Source: Craspedostauros australis
Taxonomy: Eukaryota; Bacillariophyta; Bacillariophyceae; Mastogloiales; Achnanthaceae
Length of the DNA: 64,000 nt
Assembly: GCA_026770025.1 (NCBI GenBank)
Contig: JAMXDE010000006.1
Span: 2,920,001-2,984,000 of the forward strand
Direction of reading: 5' to 3'
Shown: one piece after another, positions 50,881 through 60,262 of the stretch
How the letters are laid out: every line of letters begins with the position of its first letter
How positions within the stretch are numbered: position 1 is the stretch's first letter
Notes under the pieces: generated by a model
What the model saw: only the letters and a program-made list of their open reading frames with translations
What the model was told of the DNA's origin: nothing
The model's database searches: none
Translations under genes and position numbers: made by a program

Positions 50881-52851
50881 TCAGCACGGTGGCATCGCGA
50901 TCATGGTCGCCACCATCGTCATCATAGCTGTGGCCGCATCTGTGAGTGCCGTGGTCGCACTCGCCATCATTGCGGGAGCATCGGACATGGACTCGAATGA
51001 GGGTGAAAAGCGCTGGTCTAACCATTCCTGGATGTACGGAATGGTGTACGCAGGAGTGAGCAACAGCTCGTTCCCCTCAATGTCCACCAACGTGAGATGC
51101 GTCGTCGCCTCCTCGAAAAAGAATGCGGCGACCGCCAACATGGCCACCCGTCCATTGAATAGTTCTCGTTCTTGCATGTTGCGTTTCATGGAGGCCGGCG
51201 CCCCCTGCAGGATGGCCAGCGGATCCCAGAAGCAATCGCCCGGCAGAAAGGCTTCCCCGATTTGGTCGCGATCCTTGATGGCCTGCGAGTAAATGTCCAG
51301 ATATCCCAGCAGCATCATCATGAGGGTCATGAAGAGCGGAAAATACGGCAGCGTGACAGGGCCGTACAAGAGCGGACCGACGTCATCCACGTCCAACAGG
51401 AGACGATCCAGCAGCTCCTGCAACGGCCAGATGATGGCCGCCAGCATCGCCAATCTCCCGTGGCGGATTTCTGCTTCTCGATAATCCCTCAGGATTAGCG
51501 CTGGCGGACGAGGACCGACATTTGCGGCTGGGAGGCTGCTGTCCTCGTCGTTGTCATTGTCATTGTCGCTGTCCTCGTCGTTGTCGCCATCGTTATTCTC
51601 CTTCTTTTTGCCGTCCTGTTCCGCCCACCTTGCGGCCGGCAGCAACATCAGCAATCCTTGCTGCACCTGCCGCGGAAAATCCCGCTGGGCCAAGTTGAGC
51701 GGATCGAAGCCGAAATCACCCGGGAGGCACTCCGATCCGACACCCGCTTCGGCTGGGACCACCTCCTGCTTCAGCGCCAATTCCAGCAGGTCGGCAGCCG
51801 TTGGAGGTGTCCTGATCCTCGCGAAAGGCGAGGGTGATATCGACGTTGTCGTTTCTTCCACCGTTGCGGTCGCTGACAGCGGCTGATCCGCCGTGTTGAG
51901 GGGCGCTGCTTGATCGTCCGGCAATGGCGCGGACGATGCGGTATCGGCAGATGCAGTGGAGTCAACGCCCTCGGAGCCTTGCGACGGGAAGAGTTCGAGG
52001 ATGTCGTCAAAGACATCGGAATCGTCGTCTTCGTAGTTGTACTCTGACCGGTTGGGATCCTGATCTTCCACCGCAGTCGCAAACTGATCTATCGCCATCC
52101 GCGCGTCGATCGGAACAGCCGGCGATCCATCCGGATCGAAATCAGGTCCAAGGTCGGAGAGCGTCGCGTCGTACACCTCGAGTCCCTGATCGTCCAGCAA
52201 TCCCATCCACTGTTCAAATTCGTCGTAGTAATCGTCCTCATCATCATCTTCGTCGTCGCCATTGTCGAATGGATTTTCGCCTGTCTGATCGGCGATCCCA
52301 TCGGTCATCTGAGCGTACAGATGGTTGACATCGAGGTTCATCTGGGGCCGATCGCTCGCAGATGCCTCCATGCTGACGGCGGCTGAATCGAGATCATTCG
52401 GTGGAACGGAAAACCCGCTTGTGGCATCCTTCATTTCTGCAGTAGCAGCAGCATTGCTTTCCACTCCATCCGGAGAAAATCCTTCGTCATCGATTTGCTT
52501 GGGAATTGCGGTCTGCTTCACTTTGTTCTGTTGCTGTTGCTGCTTCTTTTGTTTGCTGCGATCGTCAAGGACATCACCGGATTCATTGCCATCCGTATCA
52601 GTAGTTGCGAATCTAGCTGTCTGTATCGATCGTATTCTTCGCGTTGGTTCCACCCTCCCGAATGCTGGAGGCGCTCGCAACGATGTCGGTGCAATGGATG
52701 CGATGGATGCCGTCGATGGATCTCCCCAGGCAAGCGGCTGGAATGGTCCGAATGATCGACTGCTGATACTGCCGCCAGCCCCGTCATTGGTGCGAGTGAC
52801 GGAGGAGTGCTGAAACGCCAGCATGGTGGCAGCGAGGCTCGGCTGCTTCAT
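50881..52851 (-). CDS. LHC-like chlorophyll-binding protein with long acidic N-terminal extension
   Basis: 656 residues from MKQPSLAATMLAFQHSSVTR; an in-frame ATG at 52923 adds 24 residues. The first 350 residues are acidic and polar (NGDDEDDDEDDYYDEFEQW, EYNYEDDDSDVFDDILELF) with a Gln run (KKQQQQQNKVKQ). Then an LHC-type unit: SECLPGDFGFDPLNLA, an acidic Asn/Asp insert, helix 1 with RDYREAEIRHGRLAMLAAII (chlorophyll-ligand Glu and His), helix 2 LPYFPLFMTLMMMLLGYL, helix 3 ERELFNGRVAMLAVAAFF (Glu and Asn ligands). A further hydrophobic C-terminal stretch follows. The family normally has 180-250 residues, so this is an unusually extended relative. Location is likely the thylakoid membrane; the targeting leader is not clear. 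Role could be light harvesting, photoprotection or assembly. Confidence 0.85.
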   Translation of the reverse strand: MKQPSLAATMLAFQHSSVTRTNDGAGGSISSRSFGPFQPLAWGDPSTASIASIAPTSLRAPPAFGRVEPTRRIRSIQTARFATTDTDGNESGDVLDDRSKQKKQQQQQNKVKQTAIPKQIDDEGFSPDGVESNAAATAEMKDATSGFSVPPNDLDSAAVSMEASASDRPQMNLDVNHLYAQMTDGIADQTGENPFDNGDDEDDDEDDYYDEFEQWMGLLDDQGLEVYDATLSDLGPDFDPDGSPAVPIDARMAIDQFATAVEDQDPNRSEYNYEDDDSDVFDDILELFPSQGSEGVDSTASADTASSAPLPDDQAAPLNTADQPLSATATVEETTTSISPSPFARIRTPPTAADLLELALKQEVVPAEAGVGSECLPGDFGFDPLNLAQRDFPRQVQQGLLMLLPAARWAEQDGKKKENNDGDNDEDSDNDNDNDEDSSLPAANVGPRPPALILRDYREAEIRHGRLAMLAAIIWPLQELLDRLLLDVDDVGPLLYGPVTLPYFPLFMTLMMMLLGYLDIYSQAIKDRDQIGEAFLPGDCFWDPLAILQGAPASMKRNMQERELFNGRVAMLAVAAFFFEEATTHLTLVDIEGNELLLTPAYTIPYIQEWLDQRFSPSFESMSDAPAMMASATTALTDAATAMMTMVATMIAMPPC

Positions 52852-54877
52852 GCTGATGCGCGTCTTCCTTGTTGTTCCTCCTCGTAGAGTATGGATGCAA
52901 AGATTCGGAACGCAAACTTGCAAGCGGCAATGAGCAACGACGCTCGGTGTTCAGAGATCGTATCCTTGGTCGTTCAGCCGCAACTGATTTCGCCCCTTTC
53001 TGGAACGATGATGGTCGATGAAACAGAGCAAAGCGTGGATCGAGAGTGGAGACTGATGGTGCTCTGTATGGCAATGATCACGTGATGTGATGTGTTGTGA
53101 TATGTTGTGTTGTGATATGTTGTGACGCGTGTCGATGCGCAATCAATGCCTCGCTCTTCCCACAGTCAAAGCAACAACAGTCACAAACAAACAATCGAGC
53201 AACGACAACGTCAACAGGATCCTCTTCTTCCTTTCTTCCTCGTCATTTTGTTCGTTGTTTTCTTCGCGTTGGTGCGATGACGACATTGAAGTTGATCTGC
53301 AATGGTCAACTTAGTCGAATCACGGTCATTTCTTTGAACGAGTCACGGGAAGGTGAGGTCGCACCTCAGACAAGGTAGACGTATCCCCGCCGCTGCGACC
53401 CCTAACAAACAACCTGAGTACGTCCTTGTGATCGCGGCTCTTTCACAAACATCATGGTGATGGTGTCGATGGTTGTCGCACAATGTTGGTGGAGGTGGTC
53501 GTGGTTGTATTCGCAGCTTTCATCCACAATTGATGCCGTTGCGTGAGGCGTCGTCTCCTTCGTGGGTGTATTGCGCGGTGTGCGCGAATTGTAATGTGAG
53601 AGGTTCTTGATCAATTTTTGTCCTCGTGGGCGTGACTGGCACCTCAATTGTGTCGCTGCGGGATTTACATAAAGGTGCAAAATCGGTGAAACATCGGAGA
53701 GAACACGAACTTTGCGCGCCATGTTCTTCATTTGTGTTCTCCATTGGCCACGCAAAAACTCATGATCGCAACCGATGCTCGTCTGGGACCACATCGCCAA
53801 ACAACAGCCGCTGATTCTAATCACACGCTTGCCGATGGCCTTGACGCATACTACTCTACATTCATGCAACACACACTGCACATGCCGCACAAAACACAAA
53901 CAGTGTGACACTCGGCGACGCACCATTGTGGTTTTGCCGGCCTGAGAAAGTACTGATTGACCCGCGCTGATGTGTCGGGATGTGCCGGTTGTTGTGGTTG
54001 GTCACACCGCAGCCAGCAGCAAGGCAGAGCGCTTCCCGCGAACCTGTTTTTGCTCGTTGATCGCGGCGGCCATGGCGTTGATCGCACCGACAATGGATTG
54101 CCTACAACAGCAAGATATTCCAAGCACGTGCAAGTATCTTACTCGCACATGGTGCTCCACAACTGGTGTCGTTTCATCCAAAGCACGACGCCCACGGCTC
54201 TTCGCCATGCACCGCAATCTCATGCGACCACCGTCGCGCCGATAATCCGGCTCATCCCCATCGCGACAAACCGCGACCCACCGCGATCCGACGAACCAAA
54301 CGAAGGCAGAAGCAGAATGGAACCGTTTCGAACAGACGCAGATGGGTGGTGCATGCGACTACCGTACTCGTACAAGATAACAAGATGATCACCAGAGCCA
54401 TTCCTCAATGCCATGATCGCTGCTTGGCTTGGCATGAGTTTGTGCGACTTGATTTGATGCGACGTTGGCTGGACCCGAGCTCGCCATGCTCGGTGAACAG
54501 TGGTTGCTGCTGCGTTGTTCAAAGTGCGGTTGGCATCACCAAACACTTTCTCCCACATCCATCCGGTAAGCATTGCGCGAGGAGCGTTGTTCTCCTTCTC
54601 AATCACGAGTGAGTCCACAATGACGAAAACTCCAACAACACCGCAAAAACCACAACGACAAAATCGCAACAAGACGAAAATGCAACACAAACAAGCGCGA
54701 AGCACATCACATCACAACACAACACAACACAAGCACGACTTCGTACCACACCGCAATTGCAATTGCGATTGGGACTGCGATCGCGACTTCAACTGCAGCT
54801 GAAGGCCCCCACCTGTCTCCGCCAACCCAAGGTAGCTTCAGCAGCAGCAAATCGGCCGGGAGCCCTGCTGGTCCTTC
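52852..54877. other. Intergenic region between divergent genes
   Basis: 2.0 kb between the LHC-like gene and the carrier gene. A near-palindromic repeat of tgtgatatgttgtg type lies at 53085-53122. Otherwise chance frames of up to 174 residues with no domains. It should contain both promoters. Confidence 0.45.
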
Positions 54878-56203
54878 TTGGAAGTGGCAGCAACGGCGAT
54901 GAGTCATTCGCAGTCATCGCACACACTGAGAGATCCATCTCATGGCAACACCGTGGGTTTCCCACCAACACTGCCTCCAACGGCCACGGCCACGGCTACG
55001 GCCACGACTGCGACTGCGGGTGGACGATATGTATGGTGCACATCGCCGGCATCGCCATTTTCATCAACGGCGGCAGCCGCAGGGGACGATGCCCTTCACG
55101 GTGACCAACGGATGAACGGCCAATCCGCGGGATCCACGGAAACTGGCTCCAAGCTCCGTTCTCAACGCAGGAAGACATTGATGATAGACCCACCGCCAGC
55201 TTCTGCCAAATCCAGAGATCCGAAGCAGATCCTCAGCACGATGGTTGCTGGTGTTGGAAGCGGCTTTCTTGCCAGCATAATATGCGCGCCGCTCGATCTG
55301 GTCCGCACAAGGCTGCAGGTCTGGGGTCATGTCATTGGATCCTCGTCATCATCATCGTCGGCGTCATCGTCGGCGTCGTCTGCAGGATCCAAAGCTGGCG
55401 CCCGAAACACCGTCAGTGCGGCGAACAGCGTGGTTGACATACTGAAGGAAATCGCGAAGAAGGAAGGCTGGCAGGGCTGGTTCCGCGGATTGGGCACCAC
55501 GTTGGTCACTGTTCCGATGTTCTGGGGTGTGTACTTCCCTCTGTACGACGAAACGAAGCGGATGGTCAGACATTCCTACCCCCAGTTCAACGAGGACTAC
55601 CCGAGCATCGTCCATTGCGGATCGGCGGTATTCACGGGCGCCGTCGCTGATGTCATCTGCAATCCCTTCTTCGTCGTGCGAACGCGCATCCAGACCGAAG
55701 CGCTGCACAACATGCGGGAAGGCCGAGCCGTGCACCATTCCGGCATGATCCAGACCACGAAGAATCTGTACGCGGAGAGCGGCGGCCCCCGCATCTTCTG
55801 GCGCGGCATGACTGCCAACCTGCTCGGCTTGGCGCATGTCGCCATCCAATTCCCCGCGTACGAAGCTCTGAAGAAGATGGCACGCGAGCGCAACCCGGAT
55901 GGTATGGAAACTCCCATCGACCTGCTTCTGGCGAGTGGAATGGCCAAAATGGGAGCATCCTTGCTGTCCTACCCGCACGAAGTCCTCCGAAGTAGAATGA
56001 TGGACTCAAGAGCCACGCAGACCCCGACCTTGTTGGGCACCGGCAGGGACATCATTCGCAGCGAGGGCGTCGCAGGCCTCTACGCAGGTCTACCCGTGAC
56101 GTTGATTCGCGTCGTCCCAAACTGCTGCGTCACATTCGTAACGTACGAGCTTCTGTTGCGATGGTCCAGAGACTTCCTTGATGTCAAAACTCCCATGGCG
56201 TAG
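54878..56203 (+). CDS. Mitochondrial carrier family protein (NAD+/pyrimidine-nucleotide type)
   Basis: 441 residues. The N-terminal 115 are low-complexity (TATATATATTATA) and may hold a poor start; the true start could be MNGQSAGSTETG. Three carrier repeats follow with signatures PLDLVRTRLQ (138-147), NPFFVVRTRIQ (262-272) and YPHEVLRSRM (365-374), plus GWFRGLGTTLVTVPMFWGVY, IFWRGMTANLLGLAHVAIQF and GLYAGLPVTLIRVVPNCCVT. A Ser/Ala-rich 18-residue insert (154-171) is encoded by a TCA/TCG repeat. YPHEVLRSRM recalls the SLC25A33/A36 and yeast NAD+ carriers, and the second repeat is compatible with that branch. It should move a nucleotide or NAD+-type solute across the inner mitochondrial (or plastid) membrane; the exact substrate is not determined by sight. 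Confidence 0.85.
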   Translation: MEVAATAMSHSQSSHTLRDPSHGNTVGFPPTLPPTATATATATTATAGGRYVWCTSPASPFSSTAAAAGDDALHGDQRMNGQSAGSTETGSKLRSQRRKTLMIDPPPASAKSRDPKQILSTMVAGVGSGFLASIICAPLDLVRTRLQVWGHVIGSSSSSSSASSSASSAGSKAGARNTVSAANSVVDILKEIAKKEGWQGWFRGLGTTLVTVPMFWGVYFPLYDETKRMVRHSYPQFNEDYPSIVHCGSAVFTGAVADVICNPFFVVRTRIQTEALHNMREGRAVHHSGMIQTTKNLYAESGGPRIFWRGMTANLLGLAHVAIQFPAYEALKKMARERNPDGMETPIDLLLASGMAKMGASLLSYPHEVLRSRMMDSRATQTPTLLGTGRDIIRSEGVAGLYAGLPVTLIRVVPNCCVTFVTYELLLRWSRDFLDVKTPMA

Positions 56204-57225
56204 AGAGTGCACGGAGGATGATCCTTCGATACGATACGATGCGGTGCGACATGATGCAAAACGATGTGCTGCGAGACAAGATGGAGCATACGAAAGGCCA
56301 CACACATCTTCGCAAATGAAGAAGTGGGGAACGATCGATGCTCTCAACTAACGTAGTACCTGCTACGATAGAGTGCTTCGCTCCTTGGCGATCCGAAACA
56401 AGATCCGTCCTGCGAAAAATGATGTCGGATGCAACTTCCTCTCCGTCCACTTGCGCCCCCATTATTGATTTGACCTCGCAGACGATTATGTATTCTCTGT
56501 TGAGCACCCTACCACATACTCCACTGGCAATGTCCATTCTCTCTCTATCTGCAACCGCAATGATGCCGCTCAAGCCTGTCCGGAATCGCTTGGCGGTCTT
56601 TCATTCTACGGCACCGACTCAGCCAGCTGCGACTACTACCTATGATGTATTCTATCGAACTCGTCGGTATGCACCTCTCTTGGCCCGATCTTGGCTCTGT
56701 CTGATCTGGTCTTGGACTGTCTTCGTAAAATTTTATCCAAGGGCATCAGCACATCGCACACAAGGATCTGCCTCTTCCCTCCATCTGCCAGTCATAGTCG
56801 GAGGTGCTCCCACAAGTATCTGCACGAGCAGTCGTATGGTAGGTGTGATGCGAGTTGCTCCAACTTCGATCACCGGAATCTTCCTGCCATGTCAGAGATC
56901 GTATTATGAGCCCGATCAGTGAGTCGACCAACTGTTTGCAATCAAGAGTCTAATCAAATTTCTGGGATTTTAAAACTAATTGCATATACATAATCCTCGT
57001 AGTCTATTTACATATGTTGGACCCTTTCAGCTTGTACTTTGTTTCATCTTAAGTTTTATGGAGTGATCTATGTGTACATTGCAGTCGCGTTGATCCTCCA
57101 GCAGAAAACTCGTTAGTTTCTGCCGAAGGTTCGATAGTGTTCTCATGTATTTATCGTGAGGTGACCAGTCACGGACTTGCTTCGGAAGGTGCCGGTGGTT
57201 TGGTACGCGTTAATTACACGTTAGC
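56204..57225. other. Spacer before the retrotransposon
   Basis: 1.0 kb with an AT-rich stretch at 56940-57060. Frames of up to 194 residues on both strands show no domain. The 5' end of the following LINE is not defined and could lie in this spacer. Confidence 0.4.
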
Positions 57226-57535
57226 ATGTGGCGCATGATTCCACATTCTGCTCGTCACAAAACAGATGACACAAAACACATCACACAAAACACATCATCT
57301 CCAACATTTCGCAAATTCACGCCACACGTTCGCTCCATTTCACACCTTTCCTCGCCAATGCCATGCATACTCGCCCTTTCGCTCAATGCACGTTCTTGTC
57401 AGAGTAGTAGTAGTAGTAGTACAATTTCCAGATGGAACCAACTTCCGGAAGAAATTGTCGCAGCAAATAAACCACGAATAAACAAATTGAAGACAAACAC
57501 CAAACAGCAAAAACAACCAGCAAACCAACGACGAA

Positions 57536-60262
57536 ATGACGACGACGAGGAGCAGCAAGATGACGCGACCAATGGGCCAAATGCCGATGGAAGCGTATGT
57601 CAGAGGCGGCATCAACAGCAACAAGGCGAAGAGCAACAAACCAGAAGGAGCAGAGGAGAAGACAGGACAAGACGCGACGACGAATGGGGGTAAAATGGGC
57701 GAGAAAAATGGGGAGCAAAGACGAAGCATCCGCAAGGTAGAATGCGCCGCAGGCAAGTACTGCAAGGGAAGAGGACAGGCAGCAGCAGCTGTGCGATGTA
57801 TCATGTGCGGCGTACCGGCGCATAGGGAATGCAGAGCATGGATCAAGCCAGAAGAAGGCTTGGTGACACCAAGAGGATTCCCAGTGGTGTGCACACAGTG
57901 CATCGAAAACGGCAACATCGCAGTGCAGACAACGAAGGAGGGGCAGCGAAGTGTTGGAGCAGCAACAGAGGCAATACGCAAGGCGTTGAGCAAGAAGTGG
58001 GGCAAGATGAAAGAGATCAAGGCAACGAAGGGCAACGAAGATAAGGACAACGGAAAGCAAGATGGAGAAGAGGCAGGGCAGCGACGTGACGGGACGAGCG
58101 GAGGAACGGGCGAACCAAAGGCAGCGAAAGGGGGGGAGGACACGAGCAGCGACGAAGAGAACGAATGGGCGGACACGTGGGAGGAAGGAACTGGAGGGGA
58201 CAACACAGCAGCGGAAAAGAGAGAAGAGACATCGGATCAAGGAGGCAGCAAGAAAAGAACAGAAAGAAGCCCGCGACATTCAACAGCGGTGGAGCTGCCG
58301 GCCAAACGAACGGATCTACGGGACGAAGAGCCAGAGGAGGAAAAGACACAGGAGAAAACACCGGAGGACAAGGAAAAGACGACGAACGCAACACCAGCGA
58401 CACCACAGGCAATCGGAGAAATCGGGCGGGACAACATCCACCCACCAATGGATTGTGACGACGAAACACAAGCCGGAAGCAACGAGAGTGGGATCGGAAG
58501 GAGCCGAGCACGCGAAAGCGAAGCAATCGAGACACGCTACTGCGACGTACAGATGATGATCGAAGGAGGAGATGGTGCCAACGACGCAGGCACAGCGATC
58601 GACGCAGCTATTGCATCATGCAAAGAGTTCCTACGATCAATCCAACGGGTGAACGCAACAGCAAAATTGCTGCCTTGGAACCCCTACGAAGACCAAACGA
58701 TCGTGCACGCAATGGAGTCATTCCCAACAGATATGACCAACCTGAAAAGGTTCTTCAAAGGAGTGAGGCCAATCTACAAAGCGGCGAAAGAGAAAGGGTA
58801 TCTGAAAGTCAAGATCGAAGCGAAAGGACCTATCAGCAAAATCACAGGAGAGCTGACAGACTACTTCCAACACATCGGAGGGAGGTTCGAAGTGGCGAAG
58901 ATACAGGCCCACTCTACAACAACGCTGGGGTGGCTCCTATACTCCACCCGACAGATCGACGCAGACGCACTGGAGGCGGAACTCACGAAGTTAGCCAAGA
59001 CACAGGTAGCAATCACATGGAAGCGGATAGCAGACGGAGAAAAATACGATCCCAACAGGGACACAAAGAAAGATCCAAGGGCGCTTCATGTGGAATCAAG
59101 CACGGAGGATCGAGCGCTGGTGGCCAAAGTACTGGAAGTGTACTACAGCACAAAGTCGAAGAAGTTCCCACTGGGAGTGAGAATGCGCATCATCACGCCG
59201 TTATCCGGCATCGTCAACACAGACATGAGGAAAGGATGGTTCGAGCTACGCGAGCGCCAAATGGAATGGTGCCTACACGCTGTAGCGATGACGACCTACG
59301 ACATCATCCCGGAGTGCTTGCAAGAGATCCCAGACGGCACCCATCTAACACTCAGAGAGATGGTGATGCGGATCAAGTCCACCACCGGCAATGAAAAGAC
59401 GCCGCTCTTCACATCGATAGACAAGCAATGGAGGGGCAACGGCTACGTGCTACAATTCCACCCAGACAAGACAGCGGAAGCAAGAATGGTGGTCAAAGGG
59501 TTGCTGGTCAAGTTGACAGCTGACTACGGCGAGGATGTGGAACGACTGTTTACGTCCATGGCCCGGGTAGAAGCAAAGACAATGAAATGGGATGAGGCCA
59601 CGAAAAGAGTGATATCCGAAAAAGATAAAGAAGTGGAAGCAGCCATGGAGGTCGATGAGGACATGCACTTCCAGACGACTGGAGAAGAAGATGAAGGCGA
59701 CGACGAAGAGGAAGGAGAAAGAGGAGTTCCAATCAGAAGAGAGAAGGATTACGGAGACGACGATACAATCCCATCGATGAGAGACACGAGCGCATGGAGA
59801 AAGGTTCGGGAGAAACGCAGCGAAAAGAGGCGAGCGGCACAGCAAGCAAGAGAAGACGAAGGGTCGACAGGATCAACGATCACAGGAGCGAGCAGAAGCA
59901 CGTCGGGAACACAGAAGGAGAAGATGGCGGTACTGCAAGAGCAGATGGGGAAGATATTGGAAGCGCAGGCACAGGGATCAGTGACATCGACATTGTCGGG
60001 AAGTACCGGGCGAACAACCGGAACTACACGAGCAATGATGGCTGCCATGCAACAGCAAATGGAAGAGCTGAAACAGTTGGTGGTAACCACGAAAGCAGAG
60101 AACGAAGCGCTCAAGGCGGCAGAAAAGCCGCGAAAAAACATTGGAGTAAGGCCACAGACGGTCCAGTGCACAACACAAACCATCGGAACGGGTGACGACC
60201 GGGAAGAGGCGCGCGAGACGCAAAGAGCTGAGGAACCGCGAGGGGACTCGGCGAATGGTTAG
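57536..60262 (+). CDS. LINE ORF1 protein with PHD-like zinc finger
   Basis: 908 residues. After a basic start (MTTTRSSKMTRPMGQMPMEA), Cys/His residues at 70, 76, 88, 91, 96 (His), 99, 119 and 122 form a C4-H-C3 array (RCIMCGVPAHREC, VCTQC), the PHD-finger order, although the first pair is wider (x5) than usual. A long Lys/Glu/Thr-rich stretch follows, then a folded central domain (SIQRVNATAKLLPWNPYEDQ, ITGELTDYFQHIGGRFEVAK) and a C-terminal coiled coil (KMAVLQEQMGKILEAQ, MQQQMEELKQLVVTT). ORF1 proteins of LINEs bind the element RNA and help particle formation. This role is inferred from position; the PHD-like finger may act in target-chromatin reading. Its stop overlaps the ORF2 start. Confidence 0.85.
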   Translation: MTTTRSSKMTRPMGQMPMEAYVRGGINSNKAKSNKPEGAEEKTGQDATTNGGKMGEKNGEQRRSIRKVECAAGKYCKGRGQAAAAVRCIMCGVPAHRECRAWIKPEEGLVTPRGFPVVCTQCIENGNIAVQTTKEGQRSVGAATEAIRKALSKKWGKMKEIKATKGNEDKDNGKQDGEEAGQRRDGTSGGTGEPKAAKGGEDTSSDEENEWADTWEEGTGGDNTAAEKREETSDQGGSKKRTERSPRHSTAVELPAKRTDLRDEEPEEEKTQEKTPEDKEKTTNATPATPQAIGEIGRDNIHPPMDCDDETQAGSNESGIGRSRARESEAIETRYCDVQMMIEGGDGANDAGTAIDAAIASCKEFLRSIQRVNATAKLLPWNPYEDQTIVHAMESFPTDMTNLKRFFKGVRPIYKAAKEKGYLKVKIEAKGPISKITGELTDYFQHIGGRFEVAKIQAHSTTTLGWLLYSTRQIDADALEAELTKLAKTQVAITWKRIADGEKYDPNRDTKKDPRALHVESSTEDRALVAKVLEVYYSTKSKKFPLGVRMRIITPLSGIVNTDMRKGWFELRERQMEWCLHAVAMTTYDIIPECLQEIPDGTHLTLREMVMRIKSTTGNEKTPLFTSIDKQWRGNGYVLQFHPDKTAEARMVVKGLLVKLTADYGEDVERLFTSMARVEAKTMKWDEATKRVISEKDKEVEAAMEVDEDMHFQTTGEEDEGDDEEEGERGVPIRREKDYGDDDTIPSMRDTSAWRKVREKRSEKRRAAQQAREDEGSTGSTITGASRSTSGTQKEKMAVLQEQMGKILEAQAQGSVTSTLSGSTGRTTGTTRAMMAAMQQQMEELKQLVVTTKAENEALKAAEKPRKNIGVRPQTVQCTTQTIGTGDDREEARETQRAEEPRGDSANG

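Noticed and set aside
53402-53926. 174-residue minus-strand frame between the LHC-like and carrier genes
   Set aside because: Low-complexity Cys/His/Arg-rich translation without domains; probable chance frame.
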